The translations under genes and the position numbers were made by a program. From NCBI RefSeq assembly GCF_034190915.1, contig NW_026947502.1:4944785-5008784 (forward strand): 64,000 nt of DNA, written 5' to 3'. The notes below the pieces were generated by a model. That model was not told the origin of the DNA. It saw nothing but the letters and a program-made list of their open reading frames with translations, and made no database searches. Of this stretch, positions 11,951-22,330 are shown one piece after another. Positions within the stretch are counted from its first letter, which is position 1. Each line of letters starts with the position of its first letter. This DNA is from Cavia porcellus. Taxonomy: Eukaryota; Chordata; Mammalia; Rodentia; Caviidae.

Positions 11951-13309
11951 TTGGAATACTTTTGATAGAAATCACTACACGGACACAGCTAAAAACAAAA
12001 CAAAACAAAAAAACCCAGGAAATTAGTGCAGTCAATGAATAAACAGCAGCAAAAAACATCAGGAAAGGAAAAGCAACAGGTTCACCTACAAATAAAGACA
12101 GATTCGATAGTAAACAGCCAACACATCTCACTGTATCTCTCAACATTAACAGCCTCAATTCTATAATTAAATGAACAGATAAGCAGACTAGGTCAGAAAA
12201 CAGAATCCAGCAGTCTGCTGCACTGAAGAAACACCTAATCCAAAAAGATATTCATAGACTAAAAATTAAAGGATGGAAAACAACATTTCATATACTAGAC
12301 TCCGGAAAACAAGTAGAAGTAGCAATTCTAATATTAGACATGGTAAACTTCAAGTTAGAAGAGACAAAGAAGGCCACTGCATTACAAGTTAAGGGAAACA
12401 ATTTGACAAGAGGAGATAAGATTGGTAAACACACATACATCCAATACCAGTGCACCTATTTTCATAAAACAGTAACTACTGAAATTAAAAGATCAAATAC
12501 ACACGACCACAATCATGGCAGGGGAGTTTAACATCATACTTACACAGAGACCCACTAAACAAAAACGGGTATGAAGCACACCCTTGAGCACACGAACTTA
12601 ACGGATATACACAGGCTATCCCACCCCTCTATAACCCAGCATACAGTCTTTCCAGCAGCACAGGATTCTTTTTCCAAAACAAAACACATAGTAGTCTACA
12701 AAAGCAGCTTATGTAAATACAAAAGGAGTGAAATCATCCTATGTGTACTATCATACCACTGTGCAATGAAACCAGAAAACTGCAACAGAAGAGATTTCAG
12801 AAAAGGCAAAACCTCCTGGAAAATTAACAACATACTCTTAAATAACCAATGGTTCACAGAAGAAATTTCAAAATGTCAGGAAATGACAATGACTACCCAA
12901 CTAACAAAACCTGGGGGACACTATCAAAACAGTCCTATGAGACAAAGTCATCACAATCAACGCTCACATTAGGAAAACAGAGCAACCCCAAATAAATAAC
13001 CTCCTGAGTCATCTTAAGAGACTTGAGAAACAGTAAATCTGTCCCTAACCAAAATTAAGGAGGGAAATTATAAAGATGAGAGCAAATATCAATGAAACAG
13101 ACTAAAAAACTATAAAAAAATTAAAAAATAAATTAAATTTTAAGAAACCAACAAAAGCTAGTTCTTCAAAAGAATAAAACAGATAAGCCTCATAGCCTAA
13201 GAGAAAGAAAGAAAAGACTCAGATAAGTACACTTAGAAACAAAAACGATGAAATCACAAGGGACACTGCGGAAATCCAGAAGATAGCTACTGCTTTGAAA
13301 GATATTCCA

Positions 13310-13401
13310 GCCGGGAATTTAGCTCAGCGGCATAAACACCTGCCTGATAGGCGTGAGGTTGTGAGTTCGATCCTGGTAGTGGAAAAAAAAAAACCCAAAA
13401 T
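13310..13401 (+). mobile_element. ID-type SINE in LINE-1
   Basis: A box TAGCTCAGCGG and B box GTTCGATCC are intact; the 3' part reads GGTAGTGG instead of GGTACCG. The TSD is AGATATTCCA. Confidence 0.88.
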
Positions 13402-13503
13402 AGATATTCCAACAAATTAGCAAATTTTGAAGAAATGGACAGATTCCCATACCAAAACTAACCCAATAAGACATAAGTATGCTTATATTTATATTTATTT
13501 ATT

Positions 13504-13608
13504 TTTTATTTTTTTGTCTTTTTCCTTTTTATTGGTACTGGGGATCAAACTCACGACTGCCTGCTTTACAAGGCAGGCACTTATGCCGCTGAGCTAAATC
13601 CCCAGCCC
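13504..13608 (-). mobile_element. ID-type SINE, first of a pair
   Basis: Full-length reverse copy. The flanking TATATTT-TATTTATT motif recurs after this element and again after the next one. Confidence 0.88.
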
Positions 13609-13618
13609 CTTATATTTG

Positions 13619-13621
13619 TAT

Positions 13622-13660
<39 letters not shown>

Positions 13661-13664
13661 TTTT
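13619..13664 (+). repeat. (TTTA)n microsatellite
   Basis: About eleven TTTA units lie between two ID copies, probably expanded from the duplicated TATTTATT target. Confidence 0.9.
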
Positions 13665-13758
13665 TTGGCTTTTTCGTTTTTATCGGTACCAGGGATTGAA
13701 CTCACGACTGCCTGCTTTCAAGGCCGGCGCTTTTGCCGCTGAGCTAAATCCCCAGCCC
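13665..13758 (-). mobile_element. ID-type SINE, second of a pair
   Basis: Reverse copy with GTTTTTATCGGTACC. It is followed by CTATATTTGTATTTATT, matching the flank before it. Confidence 0.88.
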
Positions 13759-14139
13759 CTATATTTGTATTTATTATAACAAGAGATGAAACTGACATAA
13801 TAATAAAGAATCTTCCAACCAGAAAAAGCTCAGGGCCTAATGGACTCACTGCTGAATTCTACAAAACTTTTAAGAATGTATCACTAATACTCCTCAAGCT
13901 CTTCAAAGAAATTGAAAGGGATGAGGGCTCCCAAACTCATTTATGGAAACCAGTATACCTTAATCCCCCAAAGAGATAGAGACCCAACTAAAAAAGGGAA
14001 ATAGACCAAGCTGCTTAATGAATATAGATGCAAAAATCCTTAACCAGAATACAGCACATTATCAAAAAGATGACACACATCATGATCAGATAGGCTTCAT
14101 TTGAGAGATGCAAGAACAGTCCAACATACCCAAGTGACT

Positions 14140-14299
14140 GCCGGGCGTGGTGGCTCACGCTTGTAATCCCAGCATTTGAGAGGCTGAGGCAGGAGGATCA
14201 TTGGGAATTTGAGACCAGCCTAGACTACAAAGTGAGCTCAAGGCTAGCCTGAACTGCATAGAGAGATTCTGCCTCAAAAAGATAACAACAACAAAAAAA
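14140..14299 (+). mobile_element. B1-type SINE in LINE-1
   Basis: Near-consensus full-length copy starting GCCGGGCGTGGTGG. A perfect 16-base TSD, ACATACCCAAGTGACT, occupies 14,124-14,139 and 14,300-14,315. Confidence 0.95.
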
Positions 14300-15001
14300 A
14301 CATACCCAAGTGACTAAATGTAGTACCCATCACATGAATAAGAGCAAAATAAAAAGTCACATGATCATATCAATAGATGCAAAACAAGCCTGTAACAAAC
14401 ACCAATGCTCCTTCATGATTAAAAACCCTGAAGAAACCAGGTATAGAAGGATCATACCTGATTATGATAAAAGGTGTTTATGGCAAACCAATAGCCAGCA
14501 TCACACTAAATGGGGAAAAATTAAAGTTTCTCCCTAAAATCAGGACCAAGACAAGGATGTTCATTATCACCTCTTCTAGTCAATACAGTTCTTGAAACCT
14601 TAGCCAGAGCAATTAGGCAAGAGAAAAAAAAGAGCTATATATAAGAAAAGTAGAACTCAAACTTCATATTTGCAGATGACATGACACCTACACAGAAGAC
14701 CCAAAGAACTCCACCAATAAAACTCATAGAATTACTAACCAACTTCAGCAAGAGCAGCATACAAGATCAAGACATAAAAATTATTAGCGTTTGTGTACAC
14801 CAACAAGTAGTGGGATAAGGAAATTATGAAAATCTTACCATCCGCAGTAGCTTCAAGAAAAATGAAACACCTAGGAATTAACCTAAGCAAGGAAGATAAA
14901 AGATCTCTACAAAGAAAAGGACAATACTCTGACAAAGCAAACTGAAGGACTTCAGAAAAAGGAACTATAGTCCTCCCTCCAATACAGTAAAAGTGGCCAT
15001 T

Positions 15002-15395
15002 GTTATGGTTGACACATTATGTCAACTTGAGAAGTTTACAAGTTTAACTAAGAGACTCAGTAGGGAGCCAGCTTTCTTTCTTACTTTGTAAATCCTCATC
15101 CTGTGCAAGAGGAGGGCACAGAAATTTTTGAGAGTGCCACATCTGCCCTGGGGGGAGACAGGGGTGGTTTCTGTACAATATAAGGGCAGAGAAGAGGTCT
15201 CCTCTGCTCCCCTCTTTTGTTCTGGCTGTTTTTGCTGGTTGCTGCCTTGAAATGTTGCCCCAGTGCTGTGCCACCCTGCCTAGGGGCCGGCTGACTATGG
15301 ACTGAAACTTCCACAAACAGGAACTAAATGAATCTCTCCTTCTTTCACTTTGGGTGTTAGGCATTTTAACCCAACAACGAAAAGTAACTAAGACA
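15002..15395. mobile_element. Unclassified repeat interrupting LINE-1
   Basis: The L1 frame-equivalent text breaks after AAAGTGGCCAT and resumes near GCTGTACTCCCTAG. The segment between starts with the inverted repeat GTTGAC..GTCAAC and ends AAAAGTAACTAAGACA. This looks like a rodent non-autonomous DNA transposon, but I cannot name the family. Confidence 0.45.
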
Positions 15396-15777
15396 GCTGT
15401 ACTCCCTAGACTGAGTCCCAGTGAAAAAACCAACAGCACACTTTACAGATCGAGAGAAAACAAGCCTAAAATTTATGTGGAACCAGAAGAGCAAAAGCAA
15501 TTTTGGGCAATCAGAGCAAAGGAGGAGGCATAGCAACACCTGACTTCAAGCAATACTGCAAAGCAATAGCAGAAACAGCAGCATGGCATTAGAACAAAAC
15601 AGGTACGTAAATTAATGGAACAGAGCTGAGGATATGGAAACCTCCCCAGATGTATTCAAGTATTTGATCTTTGATAAAGGGTAAAAAGCATGTGTTGGAG
15701 GAAAGACAACCTATTTAACAAGTTGTTTTAGCAAGGTTTGGTGGCACACTAAGAGTCCAGAAAAAATGGCAATTATT

Positions 15778-15864
15778 GGGGCTGGGAGTTTAGCTCAGTG
15801 GCATAAACACCTGCCTTGCAAGCAGGCAGTCATCAGTTCGATCCCTGGTACCGATTAAAAAAAG
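15778..15864 (+). mobile_element. ID-type SINE
   Basis: Full-length copy ending GGTACCGATTAAAAAA. The perfect TSD is AATGGCAATTATT. Confidence 0.92.
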
Positions 15865-15897
15865 AATGGCAATTATTAAGACACCAAACAGTAACTG

Positions 15898-16055
15898 ATG
15901 CCAGGCATGGTGACACACAACTGTAATCCTAGCACCCAAGAGGCTGAGGCAGGAGGATTAACTAAGTTCATGGCCAGCCTGGGCAAATCCAGTAAGTGCA
16001 AATCCAGCTTGAACTACAGAGTGAGACCTGTCTCTAAGTAAATAAACAAACAAAT
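15898..16055 (+). mobile_element. B1-type SINE
   Basis: Complete but diverged copy with a small insertion between the duplicates. The tail is AAATAAACAAACAAA. Confidence 0.8.
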
Positions 16056-16074
16056 TTTTAAAAAAAACTTATAC

Positions 16075-16168
16075 CTGGGTCAGGGATTTAGTTTAACGGC
16101 ATAAGCACCTGCCTGGCAAGGGCTAGGCCATGAGTTCCAGTTCCAGTACCAAAAAAACAAACCAAAAC
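16075..16168 (+). mobile_element. ID-type SINE
   Basis: CAGGGATTTAGTTTAACGGCATAAG with a diverged B box (GAGTTCCAGTTCC), followed by an A/C-rich tail. Confidence 0.8.
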
Positions 16169-16191
16169 CAAATTGTACCTTACACAATATA

Positions 16192-16316
16192 ACTGGCAGG
16201 CATGGTGGCAAACACCTGTAATCCCAACACTTGAGAGGCTGAGGTAGGAGAATAGCAGCAAATTCAAGGTCAGCCAGAACTGCATAATGAGACTCTTGTC
16301 TCAAAAAAAATAAAGT
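16192..16316 (+). mobile_element. B1-type SINE, shortened
   Basis: It carries only one internal duplicate and a tail of TCTCAAAAAAAATAAAG. Confidence 0.82.
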
Positions 16317-16500
16317 AAATAAATTAAAAAGTATATATACAACACTAAATAAATTTCTTCTGGGTTAAATATTCAAATAAAAATTAATTAACATGTATTA
16401 TAACCATGTACCCACTCTCCATGAAAAATGTAATAATTATATATTACAAACATGTACTAATAAAAATAAAAGAAATGAAATCTTTAAAAACCTAGAATTG

Positions 16501-16583
16501 GGGCCGGGGATTTAGCTCAGTGGCCTAAGTGCCTGCCTTGCAAGCACACAGTCCTCAGTTCAATCCCCGGTACCAAAAAAAAC
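16501..16583 (+). mobile_element. ID-type SINE
   Basis: GGGGCCGGGGATTTAGCTCA through CCCCGGTACC followed by an A run. The loop region is diverged (AAGCACACAGTCC). Confidence 0.85.
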
Positions 16584-16597
16584 CCCCACTATTATCA

Positions 16598-16904
16598 GCC
16601 AGATGTGGTGGCTTGCACCTGTAAAATCCCAGCACTCTGTAGGCTGAGGCAGGAGGATCATTGTGAGTTCAAGACTAGCCTAGGCTACAAAGTGAGCCCA
16701 AAGCCAGCCTAAACTGCATAGAGAGATGCATAGTCTCAAAAAGAACCCCCCCCCCAAAAAAAAAAAAAAAAAAAAAACAAGGAGCTGGGGATTTAGCTCA
16801 GCGGCATAAGCTCCTGCTTTGCAAGGAGGCAGTCGTGAGTTCGATCCCTGGTACCGATAATAACGAAAAAGACAAAAAAAAAAAAACAAAAACAAAAACA
16901 AAAA
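16598..16904 (+). mobile_element. B1-ID composite SINE
   Basis: A B1 copy (16,598-16,778) ending in an A run is joined head-to-tail to an ID copy (16,781-16,904). A single short TSD, ACTATTATCA, brackets the whole unit (16,588-16,597 and 16,905-16,914). Either the pair moved as one transcript or the ID entered the B1 tail later. Confidence 0.8.
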
Positions 16905-16967
16905 ACTATTATCAATCATTTATTTTTCCCAAAAAGTTTCATTTTTAAAATTGTTATCTGTTTTTCT

Positions 16968-17119
16968 TCTTGGTACGTGTATGTGTGTAGCACTGGACAC
17001 TGAACCCAGGACCTTCCCACTTGGCTTCATGTTGTGATAGGAACTAAACTGTTAACTTTTGATCCTCCTGTCTCAGCCTCTAAGAATGCTGGGATTTAGG
17101 CATGTGCCACCATACCCAC
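16968..17119 (-). mobile_element. Old SINE remnants (ID-like then B1-like)
   Basis: CACTGAACCCAGGACC fits an aged ID; GTCTCAGCCTCTAAGAATGC to GTGCCACCATACCC fits a B1 left half. Confidence 0.5.
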
Positions 17120-17160
17120 TTTTTTCTTCCTTTCTTTGCTCCTTTCTGTCTTTAATTTCC

Positions 17161-17294
17161 TTTTGAGAGAGTCTTGCTGTATAATTCAGACTGGTCTTGA
17201 ACTCACTTTGTGGCCTAGTCTGACCTCAAACTTGCAATCGCCTTGCCTCAGCCTCCTGGGTGCTAGGACTACAGTGCGCACCACCATGCTAGCT
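17161..17294 (-). mobile_element. B1-type SINE
   Basis: Reverse copy with both duplicates, moderately diverged. Confidence 0.8.
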
Positions 17295-17368
17295 TCTTTT
17301 CCGTAACATAAATTCACAGCATATCTCATATACCAGTCTCTATCTTACCTATATATACTTACTGTAGC

Positions 17369-17434
17369 TTTTTTTTGGTACCACCCTCGCGCTTGTCAGG
17401 CAGGTGCTGCGTTGCTGAGCTATAGCCTCAGCCT
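17369..17434 (-). mobile_element. ID-type SINE, shortened
   Basis: GGTACCACCCTCGCGCTTG to GCTGAGCTATAGCC; the B-box half is deleted. Confidence 0.7.
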
Positions 17435-17462
17435 GCTGTATATTTAATACAGGTTTCTTGTT

Positions 17463-17578
17463 TGTTTTCTTTGAGACAGGGTCTTACTATGTAGCCCAGG
17501 CTGGCCTCAAATTTGCAGTGAACCTCCTGCCTCAGCCTCCTAAGTGCTGGGATTACAGGTACGTGCCACTACCCCCAG
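17463..17578 (-). mobile_element. B1-type SINE, shortened
   Basis: Clear GAGACAGGGTCTTAC and GTGCTGGGATTACAGG with one duplicate. Confidence 0.85.
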
Positions 17579-17756
17579 TTAGTTTGCTTATACCGTGGAC
17601 TCCAGTATTCTGTTGTTGTTTCATTGACAATTGAATCAATAAAATAAAAAGATCAAGAGCACTGACTCTAGGGACAGTTTGGGTGGTTTCACACTTAACT
17701 TTTCCTCCTCCCAGTGATGTGACACTGAGCAAGTCACTGACTCTTTTTGTGCCTTT

Positions 17757-17859
17757 CTTTTTTTTCGGACTTTTTCATTTTTATCGGTACCAGGGATCGA
17801 ACTCACCGCTGCCTGCTTGCAAGGCAGGTGCTTATGCTGCTGAGCTAAATCCCCAGCCC
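17757..17859 (-). mobile_element. ID-type SINE
   Basis: Full-length reverse copy with TTTTTATCGGTACC and CTGAGCTAAATCCCCAGCCC. Confidence 0.9.
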
Positions 17860-17981
17860 CCACCCTTTTTTTTTTTGAAACAATGTAGCATCTTGCTACA
17901 TTGACTAAGGGTAACAGCATCTTCCTTAGTGATTTTTATGTTATATATCTGAAAATTAAATATGACTCGACTTGCAAGAGA

Positions 17982-18158
17982 TTGGCACACTGTGAACCCA
18001 GCACTTGGGAGGCTGAGGCAGGAGGATCATTGCAAGTTAGAGACCAGCCTGGGCTACGAAGTGGGCTCAAACCCAGCCTGAACTATGTAGTGAGACCCTG
18101 TCTCAAAAAGACCCCCCCCCCAAAAAAAAAAAAAGAAAGAAAGAAAGAAAGAAAAAGA
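17982..18158 (+). mobile_element. B1-type SINE with GAAA tail
   Basis: The 5' end is truncated, both duplicates are present, and the C run and A run are followed by (GAAA)n. AGAGATTGG occurs on both sides as a likely TSD. Confidence 0.82.
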
Positions 18159-18311
18159 AAGAGATTGGGAGATCGGCATAGTGCTGGCTCAGTCAGGATT
18201 CACTACTCATTAGCTTACTATTCCCACTAAAATATCTGGAAAACTGCCTCAAAACATGTAGTGTCTTAGTGATATCAACAAACATTCTTTCGGTTCTCAC
18301 ACATAAACCTA

Positions 18312-18545
<234 letters not shown>

Positions 18546-18668
18546 TTATCAAGTATGAAGTAATGCTTAATTTTTTTTACCTTCTAGGTATCCAAGGCAG
18601 CGGCTCAAAACATGGTCAATGGAGTGAAAATAGAATTGAGTTCAACTCTTTATTTATTTACTTAATTA

Positions 18669-18799
18669 TTTTTTTGAGACAGGGTTTCAGTATGCATCCT
18701 TGAACTATGTAGACTAGGCTGACCTTGGTCTCGAAGCGATCTTCCTGCCTCAGCTTTCCAAGTGCTGCGATAACAGGCCTGTACCACCATATCTGGCTG
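18669..18799 (-). mobile_element. B1-type SINE
   Basis: Reverse copy, about 160 bases from the zinc-knuckle exon. The likely TSD is GAGTTCA(A/G)CTCTT. Confidence 0.8.
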
Positions 18800-18809
18800 A
18801 GTTCAGCTC

Positions 18810-19050
18810 TTGCCAGAAATGGTAGCACATGCTATAACCCTAGTGCTGGGGAGGCTGAGGCAGGAAGATCTGGAGTTCAAGACCACAATGGGCTGAATAG
18901 TGGATTCAGGGCCTATATCAAGACCATGCCTCAATGGCTAGGGATTTAGTTCAGTGGTTCAAGCGCTTGCCTGGTATTGTGAAGTCCTAAGTTCGATTCC
19001 CAAGTACCAAAAAAAAAAAAAAGACCATGCCTCAAAACAAAAACAAGAAA
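18810..19050 (+). mobile_element. B1-type SINE split by an ID element
   Basis: B1 text runs 18,810-18,934, is interrupted by an ID copy, and its tail resumes at 19,021. The duplicated B1 sequence AAGACCATGCCTCAA on both sides of the ID is the ID's TSD. Confidence 0.82.
18935..19020 (+). mobile_element. ID-type SINE nested in B1
   Basis: CTAGGGATTTAGTTCAGTGG and GTTCGATTCCCAAGTACC followed by an A run. TSD as described for the host B1. Confidence 0.85.
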
Positions 19051-19137
19051 CAAATAAACAATCAGGAAAAAAAAACAGTGGCTCTTCAATTTCACTTCAG
19101 TAATGATAAGCTAGGTAATTCACAGGAAACATTTTCT

Positions 19138-19302
19138 GTGCATGGTACTGGCGATGGAACCCAGGGCCTTTACACTGAACTTGTCTCCAGCCCTCTTTAA
19201 TTTTTGAGGCAGACTCTAAGTTGCTTAACTGCCCAAGTTGGGTCCAAACCTGTGGTCCTCCTTCTTCAGCCTTCTTGAGTACAGGGATTACAGGTTTGGA
19301 CT
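19138..19302 (-). mobile_element. Old ID-like and B1-like remnants
   Basis: GGTACTGGCGATGGAACCC then a B1-like block ending GGGATTACAGG, both strongly diverged. Confidence 0.5.
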
Positions 19303-19525
19303 AAATATTTTAAACAGTCTCCTCGGGGAATCACAGCATGAATACGGGATGAAGAATAACCAAGCTGATCTATAGAGGCAGGGGGACACCTGTGCTGGAG
19401 TGCATGGTCTCCTGGGGGTGAGCGGCCACTATCACAACCAGAGAGAACAGGGGCTTTTGTCTGCAGTTAAGATTCTGAAAGGCTCCCTCCTCAGAATAAA
19501 TCAAAACCTAGCAAGGCTTTAGATC

Positions 19526-19850
19526 AGGGGTCAGCAAACTCTTTTTATAAAGGCTCAAATGGCAAATACTTTAAGCTTTGCAGAATAACAGGCAACACTG
19601 TAGATATTAAATAGGTACTTATGTAGCTGGGTGTGGTGGCACATGCCTGTAATCCCTGCACCTGGGAGGCTGAGGCAAGAGGATCATTGCAAATTCAAAA
19701 CCAACCTGGGTTACAAAGTGAACTCTAGGCCAGCCTGTGCTGCATAGCGAGACCATGTCTCAGAAAGACAATAAATAAATAAATAGGTACCTATATAATG
19801 AGCAAAAGTAAGTTTTTCGATATTTGGTTGATGAAAATCAAAATATAATA
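19526..19850 (+). mobile_element. Old hAT-like DNA transposon remnant
   Basis: CAGGGGTCAGCAAACTCTTT and AAATACTTTAAGCTTTGCAG resemble the terminal region of a mammalian hAT-Charlie type non-autonomous element. A B1 insertion splits it. The far end is not clear. Confidence 0.5.
19624..19785 (+). mobile_element. B1-type SINE
   Basis: Full-length copy with a GACAATAAATAAATAAA tail. The TSD AAATAGGTAC(T/C)TAT marks insertion into the DNA transposon remnant. Confidence 0.88.
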
Positions 19851-19978
19851 ATGGTTAAATACAATTTTTAATAGAAATCCACTAATGAAAAGAATGTAAT
19901 CCTTGTTTTTTGGTCAATGTTTCACTCAGCTGGGGTTCACAGTTAGAACTTACCATCAGCAAACTTTATTGACTGCTT

Positions 19979-20127
19979 TATTGTCTTTTTGAGACAGGGT
20001 CTCACTATGTAGTTCAGGCTGGCCTTGACTCACTTTGTAGGCCAGGCAGGCCTTGAACTTGCAATGATCTTCCTGCCTCAACCTCCCAAGTGCTGGGATT
20101 ACAGGACTGCCACCACCACTTGGGGCT
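19979..20127 (-). mobile_element. B1-type SINE
   Basis: Full-length reverse copy with the perfect TSD ATCAGCAAACTTTA (19,955-19,968 and 20,128-20,141). Confidence 0.92.
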
Positions 20128-20368
20128 ATCAGCAAACTTTATACACATGCATTCATAAGTGACATTTTCCACCCATACTAGGCAACATTCAATGGACTAT
20201 GATTTGCAGATTAATGGTCAATATAAACTAGTTAGATGGTAAAAACACAAAGAGAAACAAGGAATGATCACAGACATCGGGACAGTGATCACTTTTAGCA
20301 GGGATTTCTGACCCAGAGAGCGCGTTAGGGTGCTTCTAACGTGAAAGCCTTTTTTTTTTTCCGATGTG

Positions 20369-20479
20369 TCTTTTTTTTTTTTTTTTTTTTCCCATTTTTT
20401 TATTGGTACCAGGGATCGAACTCACGACTACCTGCTTGCAAGGCAGGCGCTTATGCCGCTGAGCTAAATCCCCAGCCCC
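20369..20479 (-). mobile_element. ID-type SINE, first of a nested pair
   Basis: Long T run, ATTGGTACCAGGGATCG and CTGAGCTAAATCCCCAGCCC. CGATGTGTCTT before it matches CCATGTGTCTT after the second ID, so an outer TSD encloses both. Confidence 0.88.
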
Positions 20480-20506
20480 AAAGGTATTGATTTGTTATTA
20501 TTTTCT

Positions 20507-20597
20507 TTTCTTTTTTTTAAATTGGTACCAGGGATCGAACTCACGACTGCCTGCTTGCAAGGCAGGCACTTATGCCGCTGAGCTAAATCCCCAGCCC
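20507..20597 (-). mobile_element. ID-type SINE, second of a nested pair
   Basis: Full-length reverse copy about 28 bases after the first one and in the same direction. Confidence 0.88.
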
Positions 20598-20605
20598 CTT
20601 TTCCA

Positions 20606-20717
20606 TGTGTCTTGAGTCAGGGTCTCAAGATTCAGTCCAGGCTGGCCTTCACAACAATATTCCTGCCTCGGCCTCCTGAGGGCTAGGATTATAGGCATGT
20701 ACCAGCACATCCAGCTT
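20606..20717 (-). mobile_element. B1-type SINE, diverged
   Basis: CAGGGTCTCAAGATTCAG to GCATGTACCAGCACATCC. Two ID copies are inserted in its A-tail side. Confidence 0.75.
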
Positions 20718-20736
20718 CTTTCTTTCTGGGTTTACC

Positions 20737-20832
20737 TTTTTTTTCAGTGAAGGCCATTGAACTCGGAGCCTCACATGTGCTAGGCAAACTACCCCGGAGC
20801 TACATACTAAGTTACATACACTCCCAAGCCCC
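20737..20832 (-). mobile_element. Old tRNA-derived SINE
   Basis: T run, then CCATTGAACTCGGAGCC and GCTACATACTAAG with a small internal repeat. Probably an aged ID. Confidence 0.5.
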
Positions 20833-20879
20833 AGGTTTGTATTTCTGGATCTGGATATTATGCTCCTTTTACAATAATT

Positions 20880-20968
20880 TATTATTATTATTATTTTGGT
20901 ACAGGGGATTGAACTCATGACGGCACACTTATGGCAGGCACTTATGCCGCTGAGCTAAGCCACTGGCC
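20880..20968 (-). mobile_element. ID-type SINE
   Basis: Tail of (ATT)n, GGTACAGGGGATTGAACTC and CTTATGCCGCTGAGCTAAGC. Confidence 0.85.
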
Positions 20969-21763
20969 CATACGATAATTAAGTAGCACATTTACATTAT
21001 ATGAATTTAATGAACATGTTCCTTATTTCACAATAATTAAAGAAATCTTGACTCTTTATCACATGGCTCACTATAGGATCTTTAGTAAGCCACTGTTGAA
21101 ACCTCAGTTTCCACTTCTAAAATACCAGATAATACTTACATTAGTAGGTTACTGTGAGAGTTAGCTGAGACTATAACCATGGCTTACTATGTACCAAGAA
21201 TTTAGCTCAGGGCTACTTACGGTAATCACACCCAATGCCTATACCAGCTCAGTGGGTTTGAGAGCAGTAACTTTATTCTATACATTGGAAAATACATGAA
21301 GCAAGCAGTTCGGCACCTGGTATAAAGTAACACACAAATAGGAGCTATTATTATTAGCCCACATATTGGGCTTATCAAAATAATCTGGACTATTCTAAAC
21401 CCCTCTCCCATATTTCTAAATCATACCTGCAAAATAACTGTATTCCCCTGAAAATAAGACTAACGCGGAAGGGCTGATGGTTGCCATGGTGATGCACATC
21501 CTCATGCAGAAGATTCTATCTCACTATTCTCCTGCTCAGGGACTACTCTAGAATGGCAGGTAAGGCAGAGTGATCAGGGCTGTCATTCTTGTCTCTAGTT
21601 TCCAAGGCTGATTATTTTCAGGTTAGGTCTCATTTCTGGAGAAACAAAGAAGGTTCTGGATTCTTATTTCTGAACTAGAGAGCCATCTTTTTTTTATTCC
21701 TCACGCATACCTAACTGGTATTCAGTAAATGTGTATAAAATAAATGATTAGAAATGGGCAAAG

Positions 21764-21840
21764 CGGGTCAGAGAGTTAGGTCAGTGGCTGCCTGGCAAGT
21801 GCAAGGTCGTGAGTTCAATCCCCGGTACCCAAAAAAAAAA
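21764..21840 (+). mobile_element. ID-type SINE, shortened
   Basis: The A-box side is partly deleted; the B box GAGTTCAATCCCCGGTACC is intact. The perfect TSD is GAAATGGGCAAAG. Confidence 0.9.
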
Positions 21841-21941
21841 GAAATGGGCAAAGGTTTAAAACAAATAAATAACATAATTAGATTTTTATTCCTTCTTATA
21901 GACCAAACTGTGTAATCTTTTTAGTTGTTGCTTTTTTTTGT

Positions 21942-22053
21942 TTTTTCTTAGACAGGGTCTTGCTATATACCCTAGGCTGGCCTCAAACTCCCGGCAATCC
22001 TGCCTCAGCCTCTGAGTGCTAGGATTACAGGTGTGTGCCACTACATCCCGCTG
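21942..22053 (-). mobile_element. B1-type SINE, shortened
   Basis: AGACAGGGTCTTGC to GTGTGCCACTACATCCCGC. Confidence 0.82.
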
Positions 22054-22228
22054 GGTTGTATAATCTTGACAATAATTAACTTTAGCATTTATTAAGCTAA
22101 CCCTAATTTGAAGAATGTTTCACATAAAGAACTAAAATGACTTATATATAGGAATAAAAGAATAAAAGTTTTCCTTTTGTGCACTGAGAGTTTTTTGTTG
22201 CTATTTAATTTTGTTCTTTTTTTGTTTT

Positions 22229-22296
22229 TCGTTTTGGTGTTGGGGATTCAACTTGGGATATCATGCTAACCATATCACTGAGGTATACTCTAGCCC
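22229..22296 (-). mobile_element. Old ID-type SINE
   Basis: TGTTGGGGATTCAACTTGGG and CACTGAGGTATACTCTAGCCC resemble canonical ID, diverged. Confidence 0.55.
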
Positions 22297-22330
22297 CATA
22301 ACAAAATTTAGAAAACACCAAAAAAAATCA

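Larger units (their letters stand above)
10840..15720 (+). mobile_element. LINE-1, decayed and SINE-invaded
   Basis: Plus-strand L1, antisense to ZCCHC10. Frames are broken by many stops, but blocks follow L1 order: ORF1 C-terminal domain around 11,490-11,860 (AKLSFKIDGE-like peptide), endonuclease start near 12,130 with KDIHRLKIKGW near 12,247-12,280 and VAILI near 12,320, a (S)GP-GL-AEFY-like reverse transcriptase segment near 13,825-13,862, the FADD catalytic motif at 14,669-14,680, and an ORF2 C-terminal piece at 15,440-15,700. It is interrupted by at least seven SINEs and by a roughly 390-base non-L1 segment at 15.0-15.4 kb. It cannot be active. Confidence 0.82.

Noticed and set aside
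12571..12972. 133-residue open frame as a host gene
   Set aside because: It lies inside decayed LINE-1 ORF2 endonuclease sequence.
13504..13758. CRISPR-like or tandem repeat array
   Set aside because: The repeated units are two ID SINEs in the same direction; this is nuclear mammalian DNA.
15778..15864. tRNA gene suggested by A and B boxes
   Set aside because: The A and B boxes belong to an ID-type SINE with a poly-A tail and TSD; the same applies to all other ID copies here.
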